A program made the position numbers and the translations under genes. 64,000 nucleotides of DNA from Paucilactobacillus hokkaidonensis JCM 18461. Lineage in GTDB: Bacteria > Bacillota > Bacilli > Lactobacillales > Lactobacillaceae. Of the stretch, positions 55,557 through 64,000 are shown piece by piece (within the stretch, counting starts at the first letter, position 1; each line of letters begins with the position of its first letter). Where the stretch lies: contig NZ_AP014680.1 of assembly GCF_000829395.1 (NCBI RefSeq), positions 1,054,001 to 1,118,000 on the forward strand. The letters run 5' to 3'. The notes under the pieces were generated by a model. The model made no database searches and had not been told where the DNA came from. It was given only the letters and a program-made list of their open reading frames with translations.

Positions 55557-55666
55557 GTGGAAAATAAGGCAGATTCTTCCGCTTAGCTACAATTAACAAA
55601 CGATCCAAAGTACGGATCATTCGTTAATCTAGGCTATGCTCAGAATCTAATCGCCTTATTTTCCAC
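55557..55666 (-). repeat. 110-bp long-hairpin intergenic repeat, copy 2
   Basis: Read on the minus strand this has the same length and layout as copy 1 (237-346). Its outer arms are GTGGAAAATAAGGC and GCCTTATTTTCCAC (perfect), the inner stem starts GATTAACGAATGATCC, and the internal segments GAGCATAGCCTA and GTAGCTAAGCGGAAG are unchanged. Several differences from copy 1 occur as matched pairs that keep the helix. It lies 97 bp after eno in eno's reading direction, just as copy 1 follows glpK in glpK's direction, and precedes the ATPase gene. Confidence 0.8.
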
Positions 55667-55680
55667 TCTCATTATTATCA

Positions 55681-55749
55681 AACTACTTGAACTAACAAAT
55701 GTCATTTTAAAATTTGTATAGTCCGGAGAGAACCATTATTCAAGTAGTT
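55681..55749 (-). other. Structured 3' flank of eno
   Basis: Inverted arms AACTACTTGAA (55681-55691) and TTCAAGTAGTT (55739-55749) enclose a second pair, ACAAAT and ATTTGT. No T-run follows on the minus strand, so it is not a simple terminator. It may stabilise the 3' end or work with the hairpin repeat downstream. Confidence 0.4.
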
Positions 55750-55763
55750 AGTTGATAACCAAA

Positions 55764-57050
55764 TTAATCAAAGTCGACATCATTGGGAAACTTTGCCAAC
55801 CGTGAACCGTTTTCACCCAGTTCTTCTTCAATCCGCAAAAGTTGATTATACTTTTCAACTCGTTCAGATCGTGCTGGAGCACCACTCTTCAATTGTGAAG
55901 AGTTAGTTGCAACGGTAAAGTCTGCTACAAACGTATCACCGGTTTCACCAGAACGATGTGACATCATCGTTGTGTAACCATTTTTACGTGCAATTCTAAT
56001 TGCTTCTAGGGTTTCAGTAACAGTCCCAATCTGATTTAATTTAATCAAAAAGCTGTTAGCCATTCCCATTTTAATTGCCTTGCGGAATAATTCAGGGTTG
56101 GTGCAGACGTTATCATCCGTCACAATCTGTACTTGATCGCCAACTTTTTTGGCAAATTTAGCAAAATTGTCCCAGTCATCTTCACCATAAGGATCCTCAA
56201 TTGAAATAATTTCAGGAAATTCACTTAATAATTTAACGTAATAATCACCCATTTCATCAGGAGTTTTAACAGTTCCTTCAAAGTTATAATTACCAGAATC
56301 GTGATCATAGAAATGCGATGCAGCAGCATCAAAAGCAATGGCAATTTCTTTGCCTGGTGTATAACCAGCCTTCTCAATTGCTTCATGCAGCATCTTTAAA
56401 GCTTCTTCTGATGAATTTAAGTCAGGTGCAAAACCACCCTCATCACCTAAACCAGTTTGATAGCCGGCAGCTTCGATAACCTTTTTAAGGGTGTGATATG
56501 TGTTAGCAATTTTTTCAAATCCATCACGAAAACTTGTCCGTTCAACGGGTGTGATCATGAATTCCTGCATATCAATCCCATTATCAGCATGTTCGCCACC
56601 GTTGATAACATTATGGAAGGTTTGTGGTAACTCGAGGTCTGTACCGCCTAGATAACGGTACAACGGAACTTTTTGATAGTTAGCCGCAGCACGACAAGTT
56701 GCCATTGATACACCCAAAATTGCATTAGCGCCTAAACGTGCCTTATTTTTAGTACCATCTAAATCAATCATGGCTTGGTCAATTTGTGCTTGATTAAATG
56801 GATCAGCACCATGTAAGATCTTGTTAATTTCAGTATTAACATTGTTAACAGCCTTTGAAACACCTTTTCCCTGCAGTCGATCCCCACCATCACGTAATTC
56901 GACAGCCTCTAATTCACCAGTAGATGCACCAGAAGGGACTTCTGCGCGACCAAGGGTGCCATCTGATAAAATGACATCTGCCTCGACAGTTGGATTACCA
57001 CGAGAATCAAAAATCTCACGGGCCTTTACCTTCTCAATATAAACAGACAT
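55764..57050 (-). CDS. eno: Enolase
   Basis: A 428-residue glycolytic enzyme interconverting 2-phosphoglycerate and phosphoenolpyruvate; a dimer or octamer with Mg2+. EIFDSRGNPTVEADV, the catalytic-Glu loop GDEGGFAP, the Mg ligands in AFDAAASHF, SIEDPYGEDDW and VTDDN, the catalytic Lys in IKLNQIGT, and the signature MMSHRSGETGDTFVADF are all intact. GGAGGAAG precedes the ATG. The predicted promoter places the transcript start at a perfect 15-bp hairpin. The other lower-glycolysis genes are not in this window. Confidence 0.96.
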   Translation of the reverse strand: MSVYIEKVKAREIFDSRGNPTVEADVILSDGTLGRAEVPSGASTGELEAVELRDGGDRLQGKGVSKAVNNVNTEINKILHGADPFNQAQIDQAMIDLDGTKNKARLGANAILGVSMATCRAAANYQKVPLYRYLGGTDLELPQTFHNVINGGEHADNGIDMQEFMITPVERTSFRDGFEKIANTYHTLKKVIEAAGYQTGLGDEGGFAPDLNSSEEALKMLHEAIEKAGYTPGKEIAIAFDAAASHFYDHDSGNYNFEGTVKTPDEMGDYYVKLLSEFPEIISIEDPYGEDDWDNFAKFAKKVGDQVQIVTDDNVCTNPELFRKAIKMGMANSFLIKLNQIGTVTETLEAIRIARKNGYTTMMSHRSGETGDTFVADFTVATNSSQLKSGAPARSERVEKYNQLLRIEEELGENGSRLAKFPNDVDFD

Positions 57051-57081
57051 TCTAAGCTTCCTCCTCTTAGTAATTAAAAAA

Positions 57082-57131
57082 GACGTCTACCATAAAATGG
57101 GACCCAATCAGGTCGCTTTATGGTAGACGTC
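57082..57131 (-). terminator. Hairpin upstream of eno (ppaC terminator and/or eno leader stem)
   Basis: GACGTCTACCATAAA and TTTATGGTAGACGTC (57082-57096 and 57117-57131) pair perfectly, with an inner GACC/GGTC stem. On the minus strand TTTTTT follows, as in an intrinsic terminator for ppaC. The predicted eno start site lies at its 5' base, so it may instead be the 5' stem-loop of eno mRNA. Confidence 0.75.
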
Positions 57132-57140
57132 ATCAAATTA

Positions 57141-57169
57141 CTTATATAATTATTTATGGCGAACGTCAT
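57141..57169 (-). promoter_or_regulatory. Predicted eno promoter
   Basis: -35 ATGACG (57169-57164), a 17-bp spacer and -10 TATAAG (57146-57141). Initiation about 7 bases further would begin at the 15-bp hairpin. The alternative is read-through from ppaC past the hairpin. Confidence 0.55.
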
Positions 57170-57240
57170 CGCCTATTTTGTTGCAGTTACAACATACCAC
57201 TTTTTAGTATTAATAACAATTGAATCTAATCTACAAAATA

Positions 57241-58173
57241 TTAAACTCCAAATGCATCGGTTAATGGAGGAACAACTTGTTTCTTTCGTGAAACAACTCC
57301 CGGTAAGTTCAATCTGTTTTGATCACTTAATTTACCACCGAATGCCCTTTCGACAACGTCCTTAGGCTCACCAACTACTAATAATTCAGAGTTACTATCT
57401 AAGATGTTAGTAGCAAGTAATAAGAATAGGTCATACTTGTTGGCAGCATTTTCTGCTTTCATTGTTTCTTCCAGCCCCGATTGGCGAGAAAAGACATCAG
57501 CTAAATCGACCGTGTTAACCTGGCCAATTCGAACACTTTTTCCACCAAGGTTAAATGACTTAGCATCGCCATCAACTAAATCTTTATCGGATTTACTAGC
57601 AAGATCTGTTCCCGCCTTGAGCATCTCCAAACCATATGAATTAACGTCAATATCAGCAATTTGCGCCAATGCCCGCAATGCTTCACGATCTTCATCAGTT
57701 GTTGTTGGTGACTTTAATAGTAATGTGTCAGAAATGATCGCTGACAACATTAAGCCGGCTAAATTTGCGGGGATTTCAATTTTGTTTTGCACAAACAACT
57801 GTGTCAAAATGGTGCTAGTACAGCCAACTGGTCTAGCCGTATACCACAACGGCTGAGCTGTTTCAAAGTTAGAAATACGATGATGATCTATAACATGCGT
57901 TACAGTCACATCACCAAGGTCACTCACACTCTGTTGAGCTTCATTATGATCAACCAACATTACTGAATCAACCTCGTTAGATGCAGTCTTAATTACACGT
58001 GGTGCTGGTTCATCAAAATGGTTCAAAACATAATTTGTTTCCGAATTTGGTTCACCTAATGCAACTGCCTCTGTTTCAAAGCCTAACTTATTTTGCAAAT
58101 ATGAAAATGCCTTAGCAGCAACAATGGCATCTGTATCTGGATTTTGGTGACCAAAAACTAATTCTTTACTCAT
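57241..58173 (-). CDS. ppaC: Manganese-dependent inorganic pyrophosphatase (family II)
   Basis: A 310-residue DHH-family pyrophosphatase. Metal ligands lie in [16 protein letters not shown] and the DHH motif [10 protein letters not shown]; the C-terminal DHHA2 domain ends with [14 protein letters not shown], whose Arg-Lys pair binds the substrate. CBS domains are absent. The ATG at 58173 follows GGGGGAG, which lies inside the end of the lysR gene; the lysR stop is one base from this start, so the two are a translationally coupled operon. Confidence 0.95.
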   Translation of the reverse strand: MSKELVFGHQNPDTDAIVAAKAFSYLQNKLGFETEAVALGEPNSETNYVLNHFDEPAPRVIKTASNEVDSVMLVDHNEAQQSVSDLGDVTVTHVIDHHRISNFETAQPLWYTARPVGCTSTILTQLFVQNKIEIPANLAGLMLSAIISDTLLLKSPTTTDEDREALRALAQIADIDVNSYGLEMLKAGTDLASKSDKDLVDGDAKSFNLGGKSVRIGQVNTVDLADVFSRQSGLEETMKAENAANKYDLFLLLATNILDSNSELLVVGEPKDVVERAFGGKLSDQNRLNLPGVVSRKKQVVPPLTDAFGV

Positions 58174-58174
58174 A

Positions 58175-59152
58175 TTACTTTGCTCCCCCTTGTTTTTTCG
58201 CAACGATATCATCTAATCGTTGATAATAATCCTTTTCTTGCAAATAACTATCAAATTGTTCTAAGAATTGAGCAATTCGTGGAATTTGATCCTTAGCCTT
58301 ACGGTAGACAAACGATAAGTCAAATTTTATCTGTGGATCAAAACTAGCTGTCGTAATTTCATCACGATCAGGTAATGACATCAAATAACTTTTTGGTAAA
58401 GCTGAATATGTGTTTGTAGCTTTCATAAACCGATAAATTTGTCCTGGTTGTGTAAAGCGCGCAACAATATCTGGTTGATCCACCATCTGATTTTTATATT
58501 CTTCACTAACCATTTGATCTAAATAATAACCAACGGGATACATAACCCATGGACAATCAAGTGTTTTCTTAGGTTTAATTCGCTTTTTATCTGCTAATTC
58601 ATCATTGTGATGGATAAACAACAAATCTTCACTCATGATTTTCTTAGAGTCATACGGTTTCCAATTCTTAATACTGTCATCTGGCAAGTACATAATTGCC
58701 AAATCAATTTCGTTATTCTCCAAGCCATCCCAAATTTCTTTTCGGGTTAACATATGAAATGTCACATGAATATCAGGATTGTCTTGATAATATTGAACTG
58801 CAAAATCCTCTAATACTTGTGTCTCGATGGAAGTTAAAATTCCAAGATGAATCTGACCATGGTTGGCACTAGTAGTTTGCTGAATCTCATCAGTAGCTTC
58901 ATTCAATAGCTCATAAATATTATGGGTTGCATGCAACATCGTATAACCAGCATCCGATAAGCGTAACTTCTTACTAACTGAATAAAATAATGGAGCACCT
59001 ACCGTACGTTCCAACTTTTTGATTTGTTGCGTTAAAGCTGGCTGCGTAATTCCAAGAATTTGAGCTGCCTGAGTGTAGTTCATCGTTTCAGTTAATTGTA
59101 GAAAATAAGTCAGTGTCTTAGAAGAAAAAATGCTTTCTTGTTTTGATTTCAT
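58175..59152 (-). CDS. LysR-family transcriptional regulator
   Basis: A 325-residue LysR protein. The N-terminal helix-turn-helix is clear ([23 protein letters not shown], about 25-47), followed by the linker helix and a type 2 periplasmic-binding-like effector domain. The effector is unknown. LysR regulators usually act on a divergent neighbour, but here the gene is followed immediately by ppaC in the same direction, under one strong promoter. AAAGGAA lies before the ATG. Confidence 0.9.
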   Translation of the reverse strand: MKSKQESIFSSKTLTYFLQLTETMNYTQAAQILGITQPALTQQIKKLERTVGAPLFYSVSKKLRLSDAGYTMLHATHNIYELLNEATDEIQQTTSANHGQIHLGILTSIETQVLEDFAVQYYQDNPDIHVTFHMLTRKEIWDGLENNEIDLAIMYLPDDSIKNWKPYDSKKIMSEDLLFIHHNDELADKKRIKPKKTLDCPWVMYPVGYYLDQMVSEEYKNQMVDQPDIVARFTQPGQIYRFMKATNTYSALPKSYLMSLPDRDEITTASFDPQIKFDLSFVYRKAKDQIPRIAQFLEQFDSYLQEKDYYQRLDDIVAKKQGGAK

Positions 59153-59209
59153 ATGGTGGATTCCTTTCGATTTGTGGTTTATTATTTATAACTTCTCGTT
59201 TACATAATT

Positions 59210-59238
59210 ATTATAATAAAGATACGGTTATTTTACAA
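59210..59238 (-). promoter_or_regulatory. Promoter of lysR-ppaC
   Basis: -35 TTGTAA (59238-59233), a 17-bp spacer and a perfect -10 TATAAT (59215-59210) on the minus strand, about 58 bp before the lysR start codon. It is one of the best consensus promoters in the window and implies strong constitutive transcription. Confidence 0.75.
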
Positions 59239-59338
59239 AGAATAAGTTTTTAATAATCAACACCATTATTCTACTACACTCCACCCCAAAAAGATCGAAA
59301 AAAAATGCTTTTTTATGTGATAATTTTATTAATTTTTT

Positions 59339-61783
59339 CTATACAACTAGCTCTAGTGCCTTGGCTCGTATAACGACTGGTGTTCCCTGACTATCAACGT
59401 CTAGCACAAATGATCCGTTTGAATATCTTGATCCCAATGGGTGATCTGTGACTAACACCTCTTGAATAATTGGCCGGTCAGTAATAATTTCAAATGCACC
59501 TGCAAAATCGTTTGGATAATTAATAAAATCAGCGACACGATGCGGATTTGTTTTCAATTCGTGTAAAATTAAAATACCTTTACGAGCCCGTGAAGTAATC
59601 GGTATTTCCGCCATTTTTATTTCCTTAAATGCACCGCGACTGGTAACAATGGCCACATTGTCCGTTTCAGCCACGAGTGTAACATTAACGACTTGATCTT
59701 CATCTCGAAGTCCCATCGATTTAACCCCTGCAGTACGTGCACCATTTACTGGTACCTCTGCTAGATCAAAGCGCAAAGCTAAACCATTAACGCTCATTAA
59801 TAACACTGTTCCTAATGATGCTGGTGTGAGATAAATTACGTTAACAACCCGTGAATCATCCGTTTTGAGCTTAATATACGTGCTGGGGTGCTTCTTATAC
59901 GTGCGTCCAGGTAAATAGTCCTTAAACGCTGTTTGTTTAATGTAGCCGTCATTAGTTGCCATTAAGAAGTTACCGGTATCCTCTAATGAATCAAATGTCA
60001 GACCTTTGATAATCTGTTCATCATTATCCAGACCAATTGACTGCGAAATATGCTCTCCGGTGTCTTTCCATCGTTGGTCAGCTAATTCATGAACTGGTCG
60101 GTAAATTAAATGTCCCTTGTTTGTGAATAAGAACAGATGAGATAACGTGCTGGTCTTGGTCAACATAATTGGGTAATCGTCTTCTTTAAGGCCATTATCC
60201 TCGCCACCAGAAGCATTATAGGAACGAACACTGCTACGCTTAATGTAGCCATCATGTGATACCAGCACGACCACATCTTCATCTGGTACTAATACTTTTG
60301 TGTCAATTTTAAGCTCTTCAACTTGGGCTTCAATTTTAGTTTTGCGCGCATTACCAAATTTCTTTTTAGCATCAGTTAATTCTTTTTTGATCACATTAGC
60401 CAGCTTCGTATCACTACTTAAAATTGCTTTAAATCCTTTGATGGACTTATCTAGTTTCTGCTGTTCAGCTTCTAAGTCTGTCACATCAGTATTTGATAAT
60501 CTGTACAGTTGTAATGTAACAATTGCTTCAGCCTGTTTGTCAGAGAAATCAAATTGATCAATTAAATTTTGCTTGGCATCCTTGCGATTTTTACTGCTCC
60601 GAATACTTGCAATAACTTGATCAAGAATCGATAACGCCTTAATCAAACCAGCAACAATATGCAAGCGATCTTGGGCTTTATTTAAGTCAAATTGAGTCCG
60701 TTTAGTAATAATCTCTTTTTGAAAATCAAGATACGCCGTCAAAAATCGTTTAAGTCCAATCTGTTTAGGTTGTCGATTATCGATGGCCACCATATTAAAG
60801 TTGTAGTTAATTTGTAAATCAGAATTTTTGAATAAATAATTTAAGATTCCCTGAGTATTGACGTCCCGCTTCAATTCAATGGCAATTGATAAACCATTAC
60901 GATCTGATTCATCACGAACTTCAACAATTCCTTCAATTTTTTTCATAATCCGCATTTCATCAATTCGTTTAACAAGTTGTGCCTTGTTGACTTCGTAAGG
61001 AATCTCGGTGACATTAATTTGTGACTTGCCACCTTTCAATTCAATAATTTCAGTCTTTGAACGGACGATGATGCGACCACGACCAGTCTCATAAGCCTTT
61101 TTAACACCATCAATTCCTTGAATGATGCCACCAGTTGGAAAGTCTGGTGCCGGAATAAATTCCATTAACTCATCTAGTGTCGCAGCCGGATGATCAAGCA
61201 AATATATTAAGCCATCAATTACTTCGGCCAAGTTATGTGGTGGAATGTCGGTGGCATAACCTGCAGATATCCCAGTTGATCCATTGACCAATAAATTCGG
61301 AATCCGAGCAGGTAAAACTGTGGGCTCATTTTCCGTATCATCAAAGTTAAGCACCATTTCAACCGTCTGCTTATCAATGTCTTGCAACATCAATCCAGCG
61401 ATTTCACTTAATCGCGCTTCCGTATAACGCATGGCGGCCGGTGAATCACCGTCCATTGAACCGTTGTTCCCATGCATTTCAATCAATGGAGCTCGCAGTT
61501 TCCAGTCCTGACTCATTCGGACAAGCGCCTCGTAAATCGAACTGTCACCATGCGGATGGAAGTTACCCATGACATTACCAACTGACTTAGCTGATTTACG
61601 AAAACCCTTATCGTAAGTGTTACCATCTTTATTCATTGCATACAAAATGCGTCGTTGAACCGGCTTTAAGCCATCACGAATATCAGGTAATGCCCGTTCT
61701 TGAATAATTGATTTTGAATAGCGACCAAAACGATCACCCATGACATCTTCTAATGTTAATTCTTGGATTTTTGTTTCACTCAC
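59339..61783 (-). CDS. parC: DNA topoisomerase IV subunit A
   Basis: An 814-residue subunit that cleaves and reseals DNA during decatenation of replicated chromosomes. The catalytic Tyr120 is in AAMRYTEARLS, and a breakage region precedes it. The quinolone-resistance region reads HPHGDSSIYEALV, with Ser81 and Glu85 (E. coli Ser80 and Glu84), the sensitive-type residues. A GyrA-box QRRGxxG is not evident in the C-terminal domain, supporting ParC. It starts 24 bp after parE, with GAGGGGG upstream. Confidence 0.94.
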   Translation of the reverse strand: MSETKIQELTLEDVMGDRFGRYSKSIIQERALPDIRDGLKPVQRRILYAMNKDGNTYDKGFRKSAKSVGNVMGNFHPHGDSSIYEALVRMSQDWKLRAPLIEMHGNNGSMDGDSPAAMRYTEARLSEIAGLMLQDIDKQTVEMVLNFDDTENEPTVLPARIPNLLVNGSTGISAGYATDIPPHNLAEVIDGLIYLLDHPAATLDELMEFIPAPDFPTGGIIQGIDGVKKAYETGRGRIIVRSKTEIIELKGGKSQINVTEIPYEVNKAQLVKRIDEMRIMKKIEGIVEVRDESDRNGLSIAIELKRDVNTQGILNYLFKNSDLQINYNFNMVAIDNRQPKQIGLKRFLTAYLDFQKEIITKRTQFDLNKAQDRLHIVAGLIKALSILDQVIASIRSSKNRKDAKQNLIDQFDFSDKQAEAIVTLQLYRLSNTDVTDLEAEQQKLDKSIKGFKAILSSDTKLANVIKKELTDAKKKFGNARKTKIEAQVEELKIDTKVLVPDEDVVVLVSHDGYIKRSSVRSYNASGGEDNGLKEDDYPIMLTKTSTLSHLFLFTNKGHLIYRPVHELADQRWKDTGEHISQSIGLDNDEQIIKGLTFDSLEDTGNFLMATNDGYIKQTAFKDYLPGRTYKKHPSTYIKLKTDDSRVVNVIYLTPASLGTVLLMSVNGLALRFDLAEVPVNGARTAGVKSMGLRDEDQVVNVTLVAETDNVAIVTSRGAFKEIKMAEIPITSRARKGILILHELKTNPHRVADFINYPNDFAGAFEIITDRPIIQEVLVTDHPLGSRYSNGSFVLDVDSQGTPVVIRAKALELVV

Positions 61784-61807
61784 TTGTGGTTTACCCCCTC
61801 TTCAAAA

Positions 61808-63928
61808 TTATTTTTTAAATAAATCCAGTTGCTCTTCGCCGTTGTCATCCCACGTATTAATTGTGGGTTCCACTGGTTTTGCTTCATCTGTTTTTTTATC
61901 ATCAGTATTTAATTTGGCATCAATTGCTTGATCCGGTTTAGTTTTATCATCCGATGCTGCATTACTCTTGTTATCAACGTTTTCTAAAATACTGCCCTCT
62001 TCTTCCAAAGTAAACTGAACATTTTGTTCGATCCATTTACGTCGGGGCTCCACCTTGTCACCCATTAGAGTGGTTACTCTGCGTTCTGCTAGTGAAGCAT
62101 CATCAATTCGAACCCGAATTAATGTTCTAGTTTCTGGATCCATGGTTGTTTCCCACAGCTGGTCAGCGTTCATTTCGCCTAACCCCTTAAACCGTTGCAA
62201 ACTAGATCCCTTACCAAACTTTTTAGAAATCTTACCTAACTCATCATCAGTCCACGCATAGGAAATTTTAGTTTTAGCACCGGCTCCTCGTTGCAGTTTA
62301 TATAGGGGTGGCAAAGCAATATAAACCTTGCCAGCCTCAATCAAGGGCCGCATGTATTTGTAGAAAAAGGTCAATAATAGAATTTGAATATGAGCACCAT
62401 CATCATCAGCATCCGTCATAATAATTACTTTATCATAATTAGAATCCGCAACGTTAAACTCCGTGCCAACGCCAGCACCAATGGTATAAATCATCGTATT
62501 TAGTTCTTCGTTTTTTAATACATCTGGTAATTTGGCTTTTTCTGTATTCAAAACTTTACCACGCAAAGGTAAGATTGCTTGAAATTTACGATCCCGTCCT
62601 TGCTTGGCAGAGCCACCCGCAGAATCCCCTTCCACCAAGAAAAGTTCGTTTTTCTTAGCATTTTTAGATTGAGCGGGGGTTAATTTACCAGATAACAAGC
62701 GTTCCTGCTTACCCTTTTTCTTACCAGTTCTAGTTTGATCACGAGCTTTACGAGCCGCTTCACGAGCCTCACGAGCTTGTAATGATTTACGAATTAACAT
62801 TTGTGCAAATTCGCCATTTTCCATTAAAACATAGCCCAACTGTTCACTCACAATTGCATCCACAATTTTGCGAGCCTCTGGTGTTCCTAGTTTTTCCTTG
62901 GTTTGGCCTTCAAATTGTAATATTTTTTCAGGAATCCGCACAGAAATAATGGCAGAGAGTCCTTCACGGACATCACTACCTTCTAAATTACGGTCCTTTT
63001 CTTTTAATAACCCTACTTTGCGTGCATATTCGTTAAATGATTTTGTCCATGCACTACGCATACCAGCTTCATGGGTCCCACCATCTGGAGTGCGAACATT
63101 GTTAACAAAGGATAGTAAATTCTCTGAATAACCGTCATTATATTGGGCGGCAACTTCAACTTCAACGCCTTCTTTGGTGCCATCGAAATATAAAATGTCA
63201 CCCAAAGTATCTTTATCTTCATTAAGATAAGCAGCAAAAGCTTTGATTCCATCATCAAACTTGAATATGTCTTCATGTTCTTGGCCTGCACGTTTGTCTG
63301 TTAAAGTAATTTTAACACCCTTTAATAAAAAAGCGGACTCACGTAAGCGTTCTGCCAAGGTTTGATAATTATAAACAATTGTTGAAAATATTTTACTATC
63401 TGGTTTAAACGAAACTCTAGTTCCATTGGAATCTTTCGTTTTTCCTACTTTTTCTAATGTTCCAACTGGATGGCCACCATTTTCAAATTGTTCTTGATAT
63501 TTTTGGCCGTCACGAACCACTGTCAAAGTTAGGTGCTCGGAAAGCGCATTAACCACTGAAGCACCAACTCCATGCAATCCACCAGAAGTTTTATACCCAT
63601 CAGCTTGGCCAAATTTACCACCAGCATGTAACACCGTCATAATGACTTCTGGTGTTGGCACGCCGGAAGAATGCATTCCAACTGGCATTCCACGGCCATG
63701 ATCTTGAACAGTAATTGAATTATCAGCTTCAATGATAACGTTGATTTCGTCACCAAAACCAGATAAGGCTTCATCGACAGCGTTGTCTACAATTTCGTAT
63801 ACTAAATGATGCAATCCACGCGCATCAGTGGAGCCAATGTACATTCCTGGTCGTTTTCTGACAGCTTCCAATCCCTCAAGCACTTGAATTGAAGAATCAT
63901 CATAATTTTGTTTCTTATTTGCCACCAC
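61808..63928 (-). CDS. parE: DNA topoisomerase IV subunit B
   Basis: A 706-residue ATPase subunit. The GHKL segments are EIVDNAVDEAL (catalytic Glu), DHGRGMPVG and GLHGVGASVVNALS; the TOPRIM domain has LVEGDSAGGSAKQGRD and MTDADDDGAHI. The PLRGKVLN and QRFKGLGEMN motifs are intact. A linker of about 55 residues rich in Asp, Lys and Asn separates the core from the conserved terminal QLDLF. A GTG start follows AAAGGAG. It forms an operon with parC, whose product is its partner. Confidence 0.95.
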   Translation of the reverse strand: MVANKKQNYDDSSIQVLEGLEAVRKRPGMYIGSTDARGLHHLVYEIVDNAVDEALSGFGDEINVIIEADNSITVQDHGRGMPVGMHSSGVPTPEVIMTVLHAGGKFGQADGYKTSGGLHGVGASVVNALSEHLTLTVVRDGQKYQEQFENGGHPVGTLEKVGKTKDSNGTRVSFKPDSKIFSTIVYNYQTLAERLRESAFLLKGVKITLTDKRAGQEHEDIFKFDDGIKAFAAYLNEDKDTLGDILYFDGTKEGVEVEVAAQYNDGYSENLLSFVNNVRTPDGGTHEAGMRSAWTKSFNEYARKVGLLKEKDRNLEGSDVREGLSAIISVRIPEKILQFEGQTKEKLGTPEARKIVDAIVSEQLGYVLMENGEFAQMLIRKSLQAREAREAARKARDQTRTGKKKGKQERLLSGKLTPAQSKNAKKNELFLVEGDSAGGSAKQGRDRKFQAILPLRGKVLNTEKAKLPDVLKNEELNTMIYTIGAGVGTEFNVADSNYDKVIIMTDADDDGAHIQILLLTFFYKYMRPLIEAGKVYIALPPLYKLQRGAGAKTKISYAWTDDELGKISKKFGKGSSLQRFKGLGEMNADQLWETTMDPETRTLIRVRIDDASLAERRVTTLMGDKVEPRRKWIEQNVQFTLEEEGSILENVDNKSNAASDDKTKPDQAIDAKLNTDDKKTDEAKPVEPTINTWDDNGEEQLDLFKK

Positions 63929-64000
63929 AAAAACTCCTTTTAACTAATTTATCGCCATTATTTGTCACGCTATAAGTCATATCCTATCAATGATACCTTA
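63929..64000. other. Region upstream of parE, window end
   Basis: This holds the parE ribosome binding site (CTCCTTT, rc, at 63935-63941) and AT-rich sequence that should contain its promoter. No convincing -35/-10 pair can be assigned, and the region is cut by the window end. Confidence 0.5.

Larger units (their letters stand above)
55461..55763. other. 303-bp intergenic region between eno and the P-type ATPase gene
   Basis: No gene is seen. From the ATPase side there is a short perfect hairpin GCAAAAA-CTTTA-TTTTTGC (55498-55516) about 40 bp before the start codon, then the 110-bp hairpin repeat copy 2, then an AACTACTTGAA inverted repeat next to the eno stop. The ATPase promoter must lie here but is not obvious. 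Confidence 0.6.

Noticed and set aside
59280-59338. Intrinsic terminator after parC
   Set aside because: AAAAAAGCATTTTTT-like sequence exists, but the stem is only A-T pairs with a 3-base loop; too weak to support.
63013-63291. Antisense and other-frame open frames inside parE, parC and the pur genes
   Set aside because: They lie fully inside well-conserved genes, lack ribosome binding sites and have no recognisable protein pattern.

Overview
The window is chromosomal DNA of a low-GC Gram-positive bacterium of the Lactobacillaceae. Supporting signs are: a mevalonate operon instead of the MEP pathway; strong AGGAGG-type ribosome binding sites with frequent TTG and GTG starts; a class-B RNase P RNA between gpsB and an rlmL-type methylase; a PurSQL-type purine cluster; EbsA; and parE-parC. 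The genus cannot be fixed from the sequence. No tRNA, rRNA, CRISPR array, prophage or replication origin was seen. The only mobile element is one IS30-family insertion.

Layout. 1-4.0 kb: the end of glpK, a 110-bp hairpin repeat, a HAD phosphatase, an RsmF-type rRNA methylase and IS30. 4.0-8.1 kb (minus strand): mevalonate operon mvaK1-mvaD-mvaK2-fni. 8.3-13.8 kb: dinG, a ypmB-like gene, asnS, dnaD. 13.9-16.8 kb (minus): pbp1A and recU. 16.9-19.6 kb: ypsA, gpsB, rnpB, rlmL-like. 19.7-20.3 kb: a nitroreductase. 20.5-32.0 kb: purEKCSQLFMNHD, the complete PRPP-to-IMP pathway except purB, behind a promoter overlapped by a PurR-box-like site. 32.1-40.8 kb: an FAD oxidoreductase, an RNase H-like protein, then a likely co-transcribed run ebsA-fhs-lspA-rluD-carA-like-carB-like. 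40.8-50.3 kb: rqcH, marR, degV, an ECF S component, a DUF2075 ATPase, an aldo/keto reductase, a DUF1634/TauE pair, msrA, a RelE/Phd-type toxin-antitoxin, msrB and a HesB-like protein. 50.6-63.9 kb: map, a NADH oxidase, a P-type ATPase, a second copy of the 110-bp hairpin repeat, eno, ppaC, lysR, parC and parE.

Metabolic logic. Fhs makes the 10-formyl-THF used by PurN and PurH, so the one-carbon supply lies close to the purine cluster. The mevalonate operon ends in the FMN-type isomerase. MsrA, MsrB, the NADH oxidase and the nitroreductase form a scattered redox-defence set.

Most unusual content. (1) The carA/carB-like pair at 37.1-40.8 kb has open full reading frames, but CarA has lost the whole Cys-His-Glu glutaminase triad. 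CarB has lost Mg/ATP ligands, part of its second ATP-grasp domain and the allosteric domain. It looks like a retained pseudoenzyme complex. (2) Two 110-bp hairpin elements 55 kb apart share sequence but differ by paired, compensating changes in their stems. (3) The predicted eno transcript begins with a perfect 15-bp terminator-like hairpin. (4) A 20-bp perfect inverted repeat covers the -35 of the toxin-antitoxin promoter.
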